The position numbers and the translations under genes are program-made. This document shows, piece by piece, positions 1 through 6,193 of a stretch of DNA of 64,000 nt (the stretch's first letter is position 1; each line of letters starts with the position of its first letter). Where the stretch lies: NCBI RefSeq assembly GCF_001421415.1, contig NZ_LMKH01000035.1:1-64000 (forward strand). The letters are read 5' to 3'. Origin of the DNA: Sphingomonas sp. Leaf208 (GTDB lineage: Bacteria > Pseudomonadota > Alphaproteobacteria > Sphingomonadales > Sphingomonadaceae). The notes beneath the pieces are model-generated. The model was given only the letters and a program-made list of their open reading frames with translations. It was not told where the DNA came from and did no database searches.

Positions 1-671
1 AGCGCGGCTGCCTGACCGACCCAGCCCGCCAGCGTCGAGCGGTCGATGTCCAGGCCTTGGGCGGCCATCATCTCGGACTGCCGGTAAAGCGGCAGATGAT
101 GTTCGAACTTCGAGACGACGACATGCGCCAGCGTTGCAAATGTCGCCTTCCCGCGGGCGACCGCCTTCACCGGGGCAGCCGCCTGGACGATCTTCTCACA
201 GGTCCGGCAGCTGTATTTCGGTCGGACGTTCCGCACCACGCGCCAGTGCACCGGCAGGACGTCGAGCATCTCATGGGCGTCTTGCCCGAGGTGGCGTAGC
301 GCACCGCCGCAGTCCGGGCATGTGCAGGTGCCGGAGGCGGGTTCGTGAACGAGCTCCTTGCGTGGCAGGTGGTCGGGCAACGCACGGACTGGTGCGGGCC
401 GCCCGGGCGTGTCTGACAAGGCCGCGCCGGTCTCCGGGACTGCGCTCTCGGTTTCCAGTTCCTCGAGCGCGAGTTCGAGCTGAGCAATCTCGCGCGTCAG
501 CTTCTCGGAGGATGCGCCGAACTGCATCCGCCGCAGCCGGGCGATCTGACCACGCAGAGTCTCGATGAGCAGGTCGCGAGCGGCAAGTGCTGCATTGGCC
601 CGGGCGAGCGACGCCTCCAGCACGGCAATCCGGGCCTCGGCATCAGATGGGGCAAGAGGGGCTTGCGACAC
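1..671 (-). CDS. tnpC: IS66-family transposase TnpC, N-terminal part (runs off window start)
   Basis: About 223 residues are visible before the window edge. The N-terminal helix is leucine-rich and carries the IS66 signature RRMQFGASSEK (about 48-58). A zinc-finger-like region follows, with CTCPDC (116-121) and CRTC (155-158), and then the beginning of the catalytic DDE domain (FEHHLPLYRQSE). TnpC is the DDE transposase of IS66 elements. I chose the GTG at 671, because the ATGs just upstream lie in another frame. It sits 61 bp behind tnpB in the usual tnpA-tnpB-tnpC order. Whether the rest is intact cannot be seen. Confidence 0.93.
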   Translation of the reverse strand, partial: MSQAPLAPSDAEARIAVLEASLARANAALAARDLLIETLRGQIARLRRMQFGASSEKLTREIAQLELALEELETESAVPETGAALSDTPGRPAPVRALPDHLPRKELVHEPASGTCTCPDCGGALRHLGQDAHEMLDVLPVHWRVVRNVRPKYSCRTCEKIVQAAAPVKAVARGKATFATLAHVVVSKFEHHLPLYRQSEMMAAQGLDIDRSTLAGWVGQAAA

Positions 672-732
672 CTCATTTTCATAGCAGTTCGCGCACTCTC
701 ACACGAGCAAAAATGACGGAAAAGCTATGCTT

Positions 733-1080
733 TTAGCCTGCCAATGTTGGTGACCATGTCCGCTCTGGGCGCCGCCAGTCGATGCCCTCCAGAAGCATCG
801 ACACCTGCGCCGATGTCAGCGCCACTGTGCCGGTCGCCGTTACCGGCCAGACGAAACGCCCGCGGTCCATCCGCTTCGAAAACAGGCAGAGTCCCTGACC
901 GTCGAACCACAGCAATTTGATCAGGTCGCCGCGCTTGCCACGGAACGCGAACAGCGCACCGGAATGTGGTTTCTCCCGGAGCACCTGCTGCACCAATACC
1001 GCCAGGCCATCGAAGCCCTTGCGCATGTCGGTGACGCCGCACGCCAGGAATATCCGCGTCGATGTCGGCTGCGGGATCAT
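733..1080 (-). CDS. tnpB: IS66 family accessory protein TnpB (Orf2)
   Basis: The protein is 115 residues and carries the family hallmarks: IFLACGVTDMRKGFDGL near the N-terminus, FRGKRGDLIKLLWFDGQG in the middle, and the FVWP block. TnpB is a small accessory protein needed for transposition of typical IS66 elements; its biochemical role is not settled. I start it at the ATG at 1080, which gives the family's normal length. A second copy of its first 25 or so codons lies directly upstream (ATG at 1178) because of a 98-bp tandem duplication. Reading from that upstream ATG gives only about 33 codons before a stop, so only the 1080 start yields a full protein. Confidence 0.93.
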   Translation of the reverse strand: MIPQPTSTRIFLACGVTDMRKGFDGLAVLVQQVLREKPHSGALFAFRGKRGDLIKLLWFDGQGLCLFSKRMDRGRFVWPVTATGTVALTSAQVSMLLEGIDWRRPERTWSPTLAG

Positions 1081-1201
1081 CGCGTCAGCACGCCGATCAC
1101 GCGGCCATCGAAGCCCTTGCGCATGTCGGTGACGCCGCACGCCAGGAATATCCGCGTCGATGTCGGCTGCGGGATCATCGCGTCAGCACGCCGATCACGC
1201 G
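1005..1201. repeat. 98-bp perfect tandem duplication across the tnpA/tnpB junction
   Basis: Bases 1005-1103 are repeated exactly at 1103-1201 (period 98). The unit holds the last codons of tnpA, the ATGA overlap and the first codons of tnpB. Because 98 is not a multiple of three, the extra tnpB start runs into a stop. The effect is to separate tnpA and tnpB, which are normally translationally coupled. Confidence 0.95.
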
Positions 1202-1633
1202 CGATAGCGCCTCGGCGTCGACAGCGCCGTCGACGGTCAGTCGTACACCCGAAGGCAGCTCGATGCCGATCTGCCCCGCGGTCCGGGCGTCCGCTGGCGC
1301 CTCGACGGGAGGCGCCGGCAGCATTACGGGCGGCTCGCTGATCCGGACTTCGGCAAATGTGGCCTGAGGCCGGGCCGGCACTCCGCTCAGTGCACCCGAC
1401 ATAGCTTGACGCCGCCAGGTGTAGATCGCGCCGCTGCCGACCTCGTGACGCTCGACCGCCGTCCTGACCGACCCATCCGGGCCAAACGCATCGCGTAGGA
1501 TCGCCAGCTTCTGCTCGACCGTCCAGCGGCGTCGACCCGACACCCGACCGACAATCTCGATACGACCACTCTTACGACCGGTCGTATGACTACTCGCTAC
1601 ATCTGCAGCTGGTTCGATAGTCTCGTCTGACAT
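1175..1633 (-). CDS. tnpA: IS66 family accessory protein TnpA (IS3/IS911-type HTH)
   Basis: The protein is 152 residues with the helix-turn-helix of the IS66 Orf1/IS911 OrfA group: RRRWTVEQKLAILRDAF, then GSGAIYTWRRQ. It probably binds the element ends. The ATG at 1633 (MSDETIEP) is preferred over an in-frame TTG at 1648. Its stop TGA overlaps an ATG in ATGA at 1175-1178, normally the tnpA/tnpB coupling point. Here that ATG belongs to the truncated extra copy of the tnpB start. The start region lies in the inner copy of a 99-bp tandem duplication; from the outer copy's ATG (1732) a stop comes after about 12 codons. Confidence 0.92.
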   Translation of the reverse strand: MSDETIEPAADVASSHTTGRKSGRIEIVGRVSGRRRWTVEQKLAILRDAFGPDGSVRTAVERHEVGSGAIYTWRRQAMSGALSGVPARPQATFAEVRISEPPVMLPAPPVEAPADARTAGQIGIELPSGVRLTVDGAVDAEALSRVIGVLTR

Positions 1634-1807
1634 CACGGCCTCGTTCAAAGAGCCGCCATCAACCCGTTGAACGCTCCGCCTACAAGGCGACCTTCAGACC
1701 ACGCTTACTGGTTCGATAGTCTCGTCTGACATCACGGCCTCGTTCAAAGAGCCGCCATCAACCCGTTGAACGCTCCGCCTACAAGGCGACCTTCAGACCA
1801 CGCTTAC
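1609..1807. repeat. 99-bp perfect tandem duplication of the IS66 terminus
   Basis: Bases 1609-1708 recur exactly at 1708-1807 (period 99). Each copy ends in CGCTTAC, i.e. GTAAGCG on the minus strand, the typical outer end of IS66 elements. The copy also contains the tnpA start and leader. The element therefore seems to have two right ends, an inner one at 1708 and an outer one at 1807. Confidence 0.95.
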
Positions 1808-2227
1808 GTTCAAGGCTGCGAACAGCGGATCGAAGGGAGTGCCGATCGTCGCGGCGATCAGCGGCGAAATGCGGGACGGCCAGTTTAGCCATGCGTCGCG
1901 CGTGGTTCGGCTAACCTCGAAGAACAGGCTTTCGGCCTGCTGCATATCGATCAGTTCGCCATCGGCTTCCCTGTTCTTGCGTTCTTGCGAGACGGCCTGC
2001 GCTCGCGCCAATCGCCCGCGTTCGAGCACGAGGTTCGGCGCGTCGGGATCGCCGGCCGATCGTCCTGCGGCGACCTCGCGTAAGTGGCGGATGTAGGCCA
2101 CCCGGCATTCGTCCAAGCTGTAGCTGCCGCGCCCGTTCGTCGGTTTCAGGATGCTCGATGCCACCAGCTGCGACACTGCCGCCTGCGATAGGTCAAGGTG
2201 GGCTGCCACCTGCTTCTGCGTCGTCAT
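1793..2227 (-). pseudogene. Terminase small subunit-like (Nu1-type) protein, 3' end cut by IS66
   Basis: The visible 144-residue ORF begins MTTQKQVAAHLDLSQAAVSQL, a winged-helix DNA-binding start like phage lambda Nu1/terminase small subunits. It continues through RGSYSLDECRVAYIRHLRE and a basic helical stretch with RGRLARAQAVSQERKN. These proteins recognise phage packaging sites. The native frame ends at about 1808: the last four residues and the stop codon come from the IS66 terminus. I chose the ATG at 2227 because the ten extra upstream codons look non-coding. How much C-terminus is missing cannot be measured; similar proteins are usually somewhat longer. Confidence 0.75.
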
Positions 2228-2389
2228 GATTATTATAACCCCCCTAGGGATGCTCATGGCTGGGAATGTTATGCGCCTTTGCCCCCCGTATTACCCGGGG
2301 GCGGGGGAAGGACCCGACGGGCGGGGTGGCGCCGCCCGCCCCGCGTTGCTATCGACGTGTCACCGCCCCGTGCTTCGGCACGCCGGTAT

Positions 2390-2476
2390 GGAGCGTTGGC
2401 CGAGTGGTCGATGGCAGCCGGTTGAAAACCGGTAGGGCCTTTCGGGGTCCCGTGGGTTCGAATCCCACACGCTATT
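2390..2476 (+). tRNA. Class-II (serine-type) tRNA-like gene with anticodon GAA
   Basis: The sequence folds as a long-variable-arm tRNA: D stem GCC/GGC (2399-2401, 2413-2415), anticodon stem GCCGG/CCGGT (2417-2421, 2429-2433), variable arm GGGCC...GGTCCC, and T arm GTGGG-TTCGAAT-CCCAC. The overall layout matches tRNA-Ser. The seven-base anticodon loop TTGAAAA places GAA (a phenylalanine anticodon) at 2424-2426. A normal tRNA-Ser(UGA) loop would have two more bases in this stretch. The acceptor stem is imperfect: pair 2-71 is G-A, pair 1-72 is G-U, and no CCA is encoded. It could be a decayed tRNA-Ser or an unusual serine-accepting tRNA. It lies inside the phage-like block, on the opposite strand. 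Confidence 0.7.
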
Positions 2477-2479
2477 CTA

Positions 2480-2517
2480 GAAGCCCGCTCCGGCCTTGCG
2501 GCCGTCGAGCGGGCTTC
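2480..2517 (+). terminator. Strong hairpin after the tRNA-like gene
   Basis: GAAGCCCGCT at 2480-2489 pairs with AGCGGGCTTC at 2508-2517, and GGCC/GGCC can pair inside. It starts four bases after the tRNA-like gene. No run of T follows, so termination is likely but not certain. Confidence 0.55.
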
Positions 2518-2530
2518 GTCGTATCGGCCA

Positions 2531-3052
2531 TCATGCGGCGATCGGAGGGGGCGCGCCGCCATCGTCGGCGGAGCGAGCGGCGGAGTTAAGCGCAGCCAAC
2601 ATTGCGCGCGCGAGATGAGCCGTTCCACGAGGAACGGTTAGAGCATCGGCGGGTGGGCGCTGTTCACCGCGAAGCCCGGCTCGGGCAACATTGGTAAGCC
2701 TCTCCCGAATTTCCTGTTCTGTCACCGCTCCAGGCGGTGCAATGAGTTGCTCGCGGATCTCATCCAGTGCGGCCAATAGCAGGGTGGACAATAGCATTCC
2801 CCGACCCGCCACTTCTATGTCTCCCCACCACAGGTCGGCAGCAGCGAGCAGGAGGATGCGCGCCGTCGTCTCAGTCGCTTCAACAGTGGTGCCCTGCTCG
2901 CTCTGCGCTGTCTCGAGGGCGCTCGCCATGACCTCGCGCGCGACGTCGGGCAGAAACATGTCCGTCTCGGGTCCCGGTTGCCCGAGCCGGAATAGCGGCT
3001 CGGATTTGGCTGGTTCGTCTTTCACGAGACGTAGCGGTTTGTCGTTCGGCAT
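2531..3052 (-). CDS. Hypothetical protein of the phage-like block
   Basis: A 173-residue acidic protein beginning MPNDKPLRLVKDEP, with no transmembrane segment or motif I recognise. The start is well supported by AAGAGGAG about 8 bases before the ATG. The middle (residues about 45-100) is helical and rich in Ala, Leu and Glu, and the tail is Ala/Pro-rich. It lies 37 bp downstream of the 88-residue protein gene and in the same direction, so it probably belongs to one transcript with genes 3090-4681. Function is unknown; phage or integrative-element origin is inferred only from the neighbours. Confidence 0.75.
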   Translation of the reverse strand: MPNDKPLRLVKDEPAKSEPLFRLGQPGPETDMFLPDVAREVMASALETAQSEQGTTVEATETTARILLLAAADLWWGDIEVAGRGMLLSTLLLAALDEIREQLIAPPGAVTEQEIRERLTNVARAGLRGEQRPPADALTVPRGTAHLARAMLAALNSAARSADDGGAPPPIAA

Positions 3053-3089
3053 TAGGGTAACTCCTCTTGTGAACTGGTAGGATGATTGA

Positions 3090-3356
3090 TCAGGCGCTGC
3101 CGTCAGGGTGCATCAGGTCCCAAGGACCGCCAGCGAAGGCTAGGATCGTGGACGCTCGGGTGAGTGCGTCGTTGAGGGCAGCGAGAGCGGCAGGCGGAAT
3201 GTCTTCCGACAAGCACACAGTTGCGCCACTGGCCGCCTCGATCAGCGCGGCGGATGCCGCTCTGCCCTCGGGCGTCACTTCGAAAGCGATGTGCAATAGG
3301 CGGACCGCCGCCTCGATCGTTGGACCGTCGCGACGGGTTGGTACGGACTCATGCAT
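3090..3356 (-). CDS. Hypothetical 88-residue protein of the phage-like block
   Basis: It starts at an ATG that overlaps the stop of the upstream gene by 8 bp (AATGCATGA), which argues for translational coupling. The same frame continues further upstream, but inside the previous gene. The sequence is MHESVPTRRDGPTIEAA..., alanine-rich and without cysteine pairs or membrane segments that would suggest a role. I do not recognise the family. Confidence 0.65.
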   Translation of the reverse strand: MHESVPTRRDGPTIEAAVRLLHIAFEVTPEGRAASAALIEAASGATVCLSEDIPPAALAALNDALTRASTILAFAGGPWDLMHPDGSA

Positions 3357-4056
3357 TGGACGTGCCCTGTTCGTCCGGCTCGCGGTCGCCCGGTCCCATC
3401 GAGTACGTCGAGCCGTCCGCCCGAGCGCGCATGGCCGTACCGAATTTGCGCATGTTCCGATTGAAGGCGGCAATGTCGGCTGCTGGGATACGATCAGCCT
3501 CGGGCGCGACCGCTGCGACCACACGTTCCCAGGGCTTCGCGTCGGCATCGCCGCGGGTCCGGCCCTCCATGACCTGCACCATCGCCTCTAGGCGGTAGGC
3601 TTCCTCACGGCGGGTTGCGACCAACGGATCAGCGATCGCGCGGGTTTGCCCTACGGCGGGCATAAAGCCGCGTTCGGAGCGCTTGATCGCCTCGTCTATC
3701 GAATAGGCGAGGATATCGTGCGGGAGGTCTAGGAGTAGCCGGCCGGTCTCTTGAAGCCATGCGGTTACGCGGTCGGGGTCTTTCTCGTGGCCGTGTGCCA
3801 ACGCCATCGACGATAACCGTTTTTTCAGCCAGTCGCGGGGGCAGGGCGCAAGCGAAGCGCGGTAGGCTCGTGCACCATCCGCGACCTGCCGGCGTTCATC
3901 GGTCGACACGATCGAAAACATGGCGTCGGCCGCATTCCACGGCGTGCTGCGGAACCGATTGTCAGCCAAAGTCGACGCGATCGAAGGCGGTAACGATGGC
4001 GTCACGGGCTGAGCCGCGATTTGGCGCCGATCGTCCAGCCTGGCGAGATTGCTCAT
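3349..4056 (-). CDS. Hypothetical protein of the phage-like block
   Basis: A 235-residue soluble protein. Residues about 60-140 contain RAYRASLAPCPRDWLKKRL and LPHDILAYSIDEAIKRSERG. This style occurs in hypothetical genes next to phage replication HTH proteins, but I can assign no function. The first ATG at 4056 would overlap the upstream HTH gene by 95 bp; GGGAAA lies about 6 bases ahead of it. An internal ATG at 3921 (MFSIVSTDERR) is an alternative that would remove the overlap. The 3' end overlaps the next gene. Confidence 0.7.
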   Translation of the reverse strand: MSNLARLDDRRQIAAQPVTPSLPPSIASTLADNRFRSTPWNAADAMFSIVSTDERRQVADGARAYRASLAPCPRDWLKKRLSSMALAHGHEKDPDRVTAWLQETGRLLLDLPHDILAYSIDEAIKRSERGFMPAVGQTRAIADPLVATRREEAYRLEAMVQVMEGRTRGDADAKPWERVVAAVAPEADRIPAADIAAFNRNMRKFGTAMRARADGSTYSMGPGDREPDEQGTSNA

Positions 4057-4681
4057 TCGAAGTTTCCCATCGTGTGGAATTGCGAACCCATGTTCTCCAG
4101 GAAGCCTGCCAGTCGGCGCTGAGCTTCCCTTCCTTTGCGTGCCAATCGGCCATCGCCTCGATCTCAGCTTCCAGCCTGCCGGGAGGCCAACCAGCGACCA
4201 CGGCTGCGGTTTTACCTGTCATGATCGGAGCGAAATTGGCCGGGATGTCGGCTTTCGCGTGCGCGCGCTTCCTCGAAGAAGACGAAGTCTTCTGAGAGAT
4301 AGGTTCCTTGGGAGGTTCCGTGTCCCGTTTTTGGGACTCTTTCGTGGGAAAAACGGTACTGTTTAACGGTCCCGTTTCTGGCACTCTTTCCGATAAGGGT
4401 GCCGTTTCCGGGACTGTTTCGATCGGGAGGCGATAGACCTTGATTTGGCGCGTCCGTCCGCACCGACGGCCGGTATCGATCAGCAGTCCAGCAGCCTCGA
4501 GGGAGGCAACCGACTTCATTACCGTTTTGCGGTCGCAGCCGGTCCACTCGCAAAGCGCTGCCACGGATGGGAAGCACTCAGTCGTCGTTTTATCCGCGTT
4601 ATCCGCGAACGCGATCAGCACGAGTTTATCGAGCGGACGCGGGGGCGCTTGCCGAGCAGCCCAATAGGCGGCCCTGCTCAT
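3962..4681 (-). CDS. Helix-turn-helix (HTH_36-type) protein, likely phage/ICE replication or control
   Basis: A 239-residue protein starting MSRAAYWAARQ, with the recognisable N-terminal winged-helix block LDKLVLIAFADNAD...CFPSVAALCEWTGCDRKTVMKSV...LEAAGLLIDTGR (about 17-75). This pattern is shared by phage replication-initiation-type proteins with an HTH_36 domain. The middle is Ser/Thr/Lys-rich and the C-terminus has a Trp-rich stretch (WHAKEGKLSADWQASWRTWV). I prefer the ATG at 4681 over a TTG at 4726, since the domain fits right after it. It is first in the minus-strand gene row and has an inverted repeat 45 bp upstream. Confidence 0.75.
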   Translation of the reverse strand: MSRAAYWAARQAPPRPLDKLVLIAFADNADKTTTECFPSVAALCEWTGCDRKTVMKSVASLEAAGLLIDTGRRCGRTRQIKVYRLPIETVPETAPLSERVPETGPLNSTVFPTKESQKRDTEPPKEPISQKTSSSSRKRAHAKADIPANFAPIMTGKTAAVVAGWPPGRLEAEIEAMADWHAKEGKLSADWQASWRTWVRNSTRWETSNEQSRQAGRSAPNRGSARDAIVTAFDRVDFG

Positions 4682-4725
4682 CCGACGCACCCCGGCAACT
4701 GCGATACTGTCCGTTGGCGAGGGCA

Positions 4726-4740
4726 AATAGCTATGCTATT
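4726..4740. promoter_or_regulatory. Operator-like inverted repeat upstream of the HTH gene
   Basis: AATAGC-TAT-GCTATT is a perfect 6-bp inverted repeat with a 3-bp spacer in front of the HTH-protein gene. It is AT-rich compared with its surroundings. A binding site for a repressor, possibly the HTH protein itself, is an inference. Confidence 0.35.
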
Positions 4741-4985
4741 CGATCGATGCCCGCCCGCCTGGTGAGGTAATTCAGCCCCCGTTCCGGTTGCCGCCGGTAC
4801 GGGGGTTTCTGATTCCGGGGGCGGCGGTGGACGGTACCGTGCAATCAACGCAGCTTCAGGTGCTCCGGTGTCGGTCCGGTGAAACTCGCAACATTTCGCT
4901 GTTTGTTCGCGGCCTGTTCTGCCGGCGTCACGCCCGTATGTGGCGGAAATCTGCCGTTTTTGAACCGTGCCCCTGTGTTGACATC
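4741..4985. other. Gene-poor stretch between phage-like genes and the tRNA fragment
   Basis: No convincing coding region is seen on either strand. One minus-strand ORF (4678-5004) crosses it, but it lacks recognisable domains and ends in a Pro-rich low-complexity tail. CCCCCGTTCC...GGTACGGGGG at about 4777-4805 can form a hairpin. No integrase gene is present at this end. Confidence 0.5.
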
Positions 4986-5022
4986 GCAGGGGTCGCAAGT
5001 TCAATCCTTGCCACGCCCACCA
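4986..5022 (+). repeat. tRNA 3'-end fragment (probable attachment site)
   Basis: The T arm GCAAG-TTCAATC-CTTGC is followed by CACGCCC-A-CCA, i.e. acceptor strand, discriminator base and encoded CCA. The matching 5' half (it would begin GGGCGTG) is absent from the preceding ~100 bp, so this is not a whole tRNA gene. A 3' tRNA piece at the edge of phage-like DNA is the usual remnant of site-specific integration. The original anticodon cannot be read from this fragment. Confidence 0.7.
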
Positions 5023-5027
5023 TTGAA

Positions 5028-5064
5028 AACCCCGCTAGTCCCATGGACTAGCCGGGTTTTTATT
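5028..5064 (+). terminator. Intrinsic terminator behind the tRNA fragment
   Basis: GCTAGTCC-CAT-GGACTAGC forms an 8-bp stem, extended by ACCC/GGGT around a C-C mismatch and followed by TTTTT. It is the best intrinsic terminator in the first 10 kb and probably belonged to the intact tRNA gene. Confidence 0.85.
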
Positions 5065-5102
5065 TGTCTCGAGTGCTAGCGGGGTCCCCGAAGGGACCCT
5101 CG

Positions 5103-6185
5103 TCAGGCGGGTATCTGGTCGATCGCGGCGGTGTTTTCGGCCTTGATGCCGTTCTCGCCATGCCGCAGCTTCGACAGCGCCTGATAGACCTGCAGCCGGG
5201 CGCGCATCACCGAACCGAGCGGGCGATGCGCCGCGAGTGCGTGCGCGGGGCGGAACGTCATCACGTCGTCGTAATACCGGACGCGCGCGGCGCTATAGGC
5301 TTCCTGCCGGGGGATGCGGATCGTTCCGACCGTCAGGTAGCGGCTGTCCTCCTGGGGCCAATCGACCGACGTATCCTCGATCGGCTGCGTCTCGGCGTTC
5401 GCCCATAGCTGTACGCGCAGTTCGAAGGCCGCGTCGTGTTCGCCGAAATAGCGGACGGCGGCATGACGGAAACCGTCCTCGTCCTGCTTTGCGTCGAGTT
5501 CCCAGTCCTTCAGCGCGGCCTGTTCGGGCGAGGCGGGGAAGGCGCCGAGCTTCGCGACGTAATCGCCGTAACGGATCGGGCATTGGCTGAAATACGGTTC
5601 GGCGAGCGGATGGCTGAACGGGTGGCCGAAAAAGTCCGCCTTGGGGCTCTCGGTGCCGACCGCGTGCAGCGCCTTGTTCACGTTGCGCGCGAGGCTCGAC
5701 ACCGCGCTCTTGAAGCCCTCCGGCAAGGGCACTGCCGCACCGATCTTCTTGGCGTCGCTCAGGAAGCCCTGCGCGGTGCCGGACGGAAACGTCGTGCCCG
5801 TCGCGAACACGAAATCCTGCGTGTCGGCATCATGGCCCGACAGCTTGTCGCCGGGTACGTCGAAGATCTTGATCGCCATGCCGCGGTGCGTCGAGACGCG
5901 GTCGCCGAGCGTCTCGCCGGGCCCTTGCGCGAAGCGGATCGCGACGGGGTGCGTGCCGGGCGTCGCGAACACGCCCTGCGCGAGTTCGGGTGGCAGGCCG
6001 GGCGCGATCGTCAGTTCGCCGATCACGCAGGCCGAACTCTTCGCGTGGCTCGCGCGGACCGCATGGCCCTCGCGCTTCTCGACGGTTTCGGTCTGCTGCG
6101 ACATGCCCTGGATGATGCCGTCGATCGACTTCTGCTCGTCGGGCTGGATCGTCTCGATGTCGTCGCTGTAGGGGAGATAGGTCAT
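5103..6185 (-). CDS. Catalase-family heme protein
   Basis: The 360-residue protein matches the short catalase-related family found in many proteobacteria: MTYLPYSDDIE, then DGIIQGMSQQTETVEKREGHAVRASHAKSSAC. The HAK triplet corresponds to the distal histidine block (HAKG) of true catalases, and the PGTHPVAIRFAQGPGE and HRGMAIKIFDVPG blocks correspond to the heme-pocket strands. I do not see a clear RxFxYxDT proximal heme motif, so peroxide disproportionation is not assured. It starts 8 bp after the stop of the hydrolase/MRJP ORF, with GAGG ahead of the ATG, so the two are co-transcribed. Heme binding is from family knowledge. Confidence 0.85.
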   Translation of the reverse strand: MTYLPYSDDIETIQPDEQKSIDGIIQGMSQQTETVEKREGHAVRASHAKSSACVIGELTIAPGLPPELAQGVFATPGTHPVAIRFAQGPGETLGDRVSTHRGMAIKIFDVPGDKLSGHDADTQDFVFATGTTFPSGTAQGFLSDAKKIGAAVPLPEGFKSAVSSLARNVNKALHAVGTESPKADFFGHPFSHPLAEPYFSQCPIRYGDYVAKLGAFPASPEQAALKDWELDAKQDEDGFRHAAVRYFGEHDAAFELRVQLWANAETQPIEDTSVDWPQEDSRYLTVGTIRIPRQEAYSAARVRYYDDVMTFRPAHALAAHRPLGSVMRARLQVYQALSKLRHGENGIKAENTAAIDQIPA

Positions 6186-6193
6186 GTCGGGCC

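Larger units (their letters stand above)
1..1807 (-). mobile_element. IS66-family insertion sequence (partial; other end outside window)
   Basis: The genes tnpA-tnpB-tnpC lie in order on the minus strand and the right terminus ends in the IS66-type sequence GTAAGCG (read on the minus strand) at 1807. Beyond it the reading frame of a phage-type gene begins. IS66 elements usually produce an 8-bp target duplication. The outer flank is GTTCAAGG at 1808-1815, and its partner would lie beyond the window start, so it cannot be checked here. Confidence 0.88.

Noticed and set aside
721..735. Palindrome AAAAGC-TAT-GCTTTT between tnpB and tnpC
   Set aside because: Similar in form to 4726-4740, but it overlaps the tnpB stop codon and is AT-rich by chance; no support for a shared regulator.
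4678..5004. 108-codon minus-strand frame near the tRNA fragment
   Set aside because: No recognised domain, Pro-rich tail, and it covers a tRNA fragment and the start of the HTH gene.
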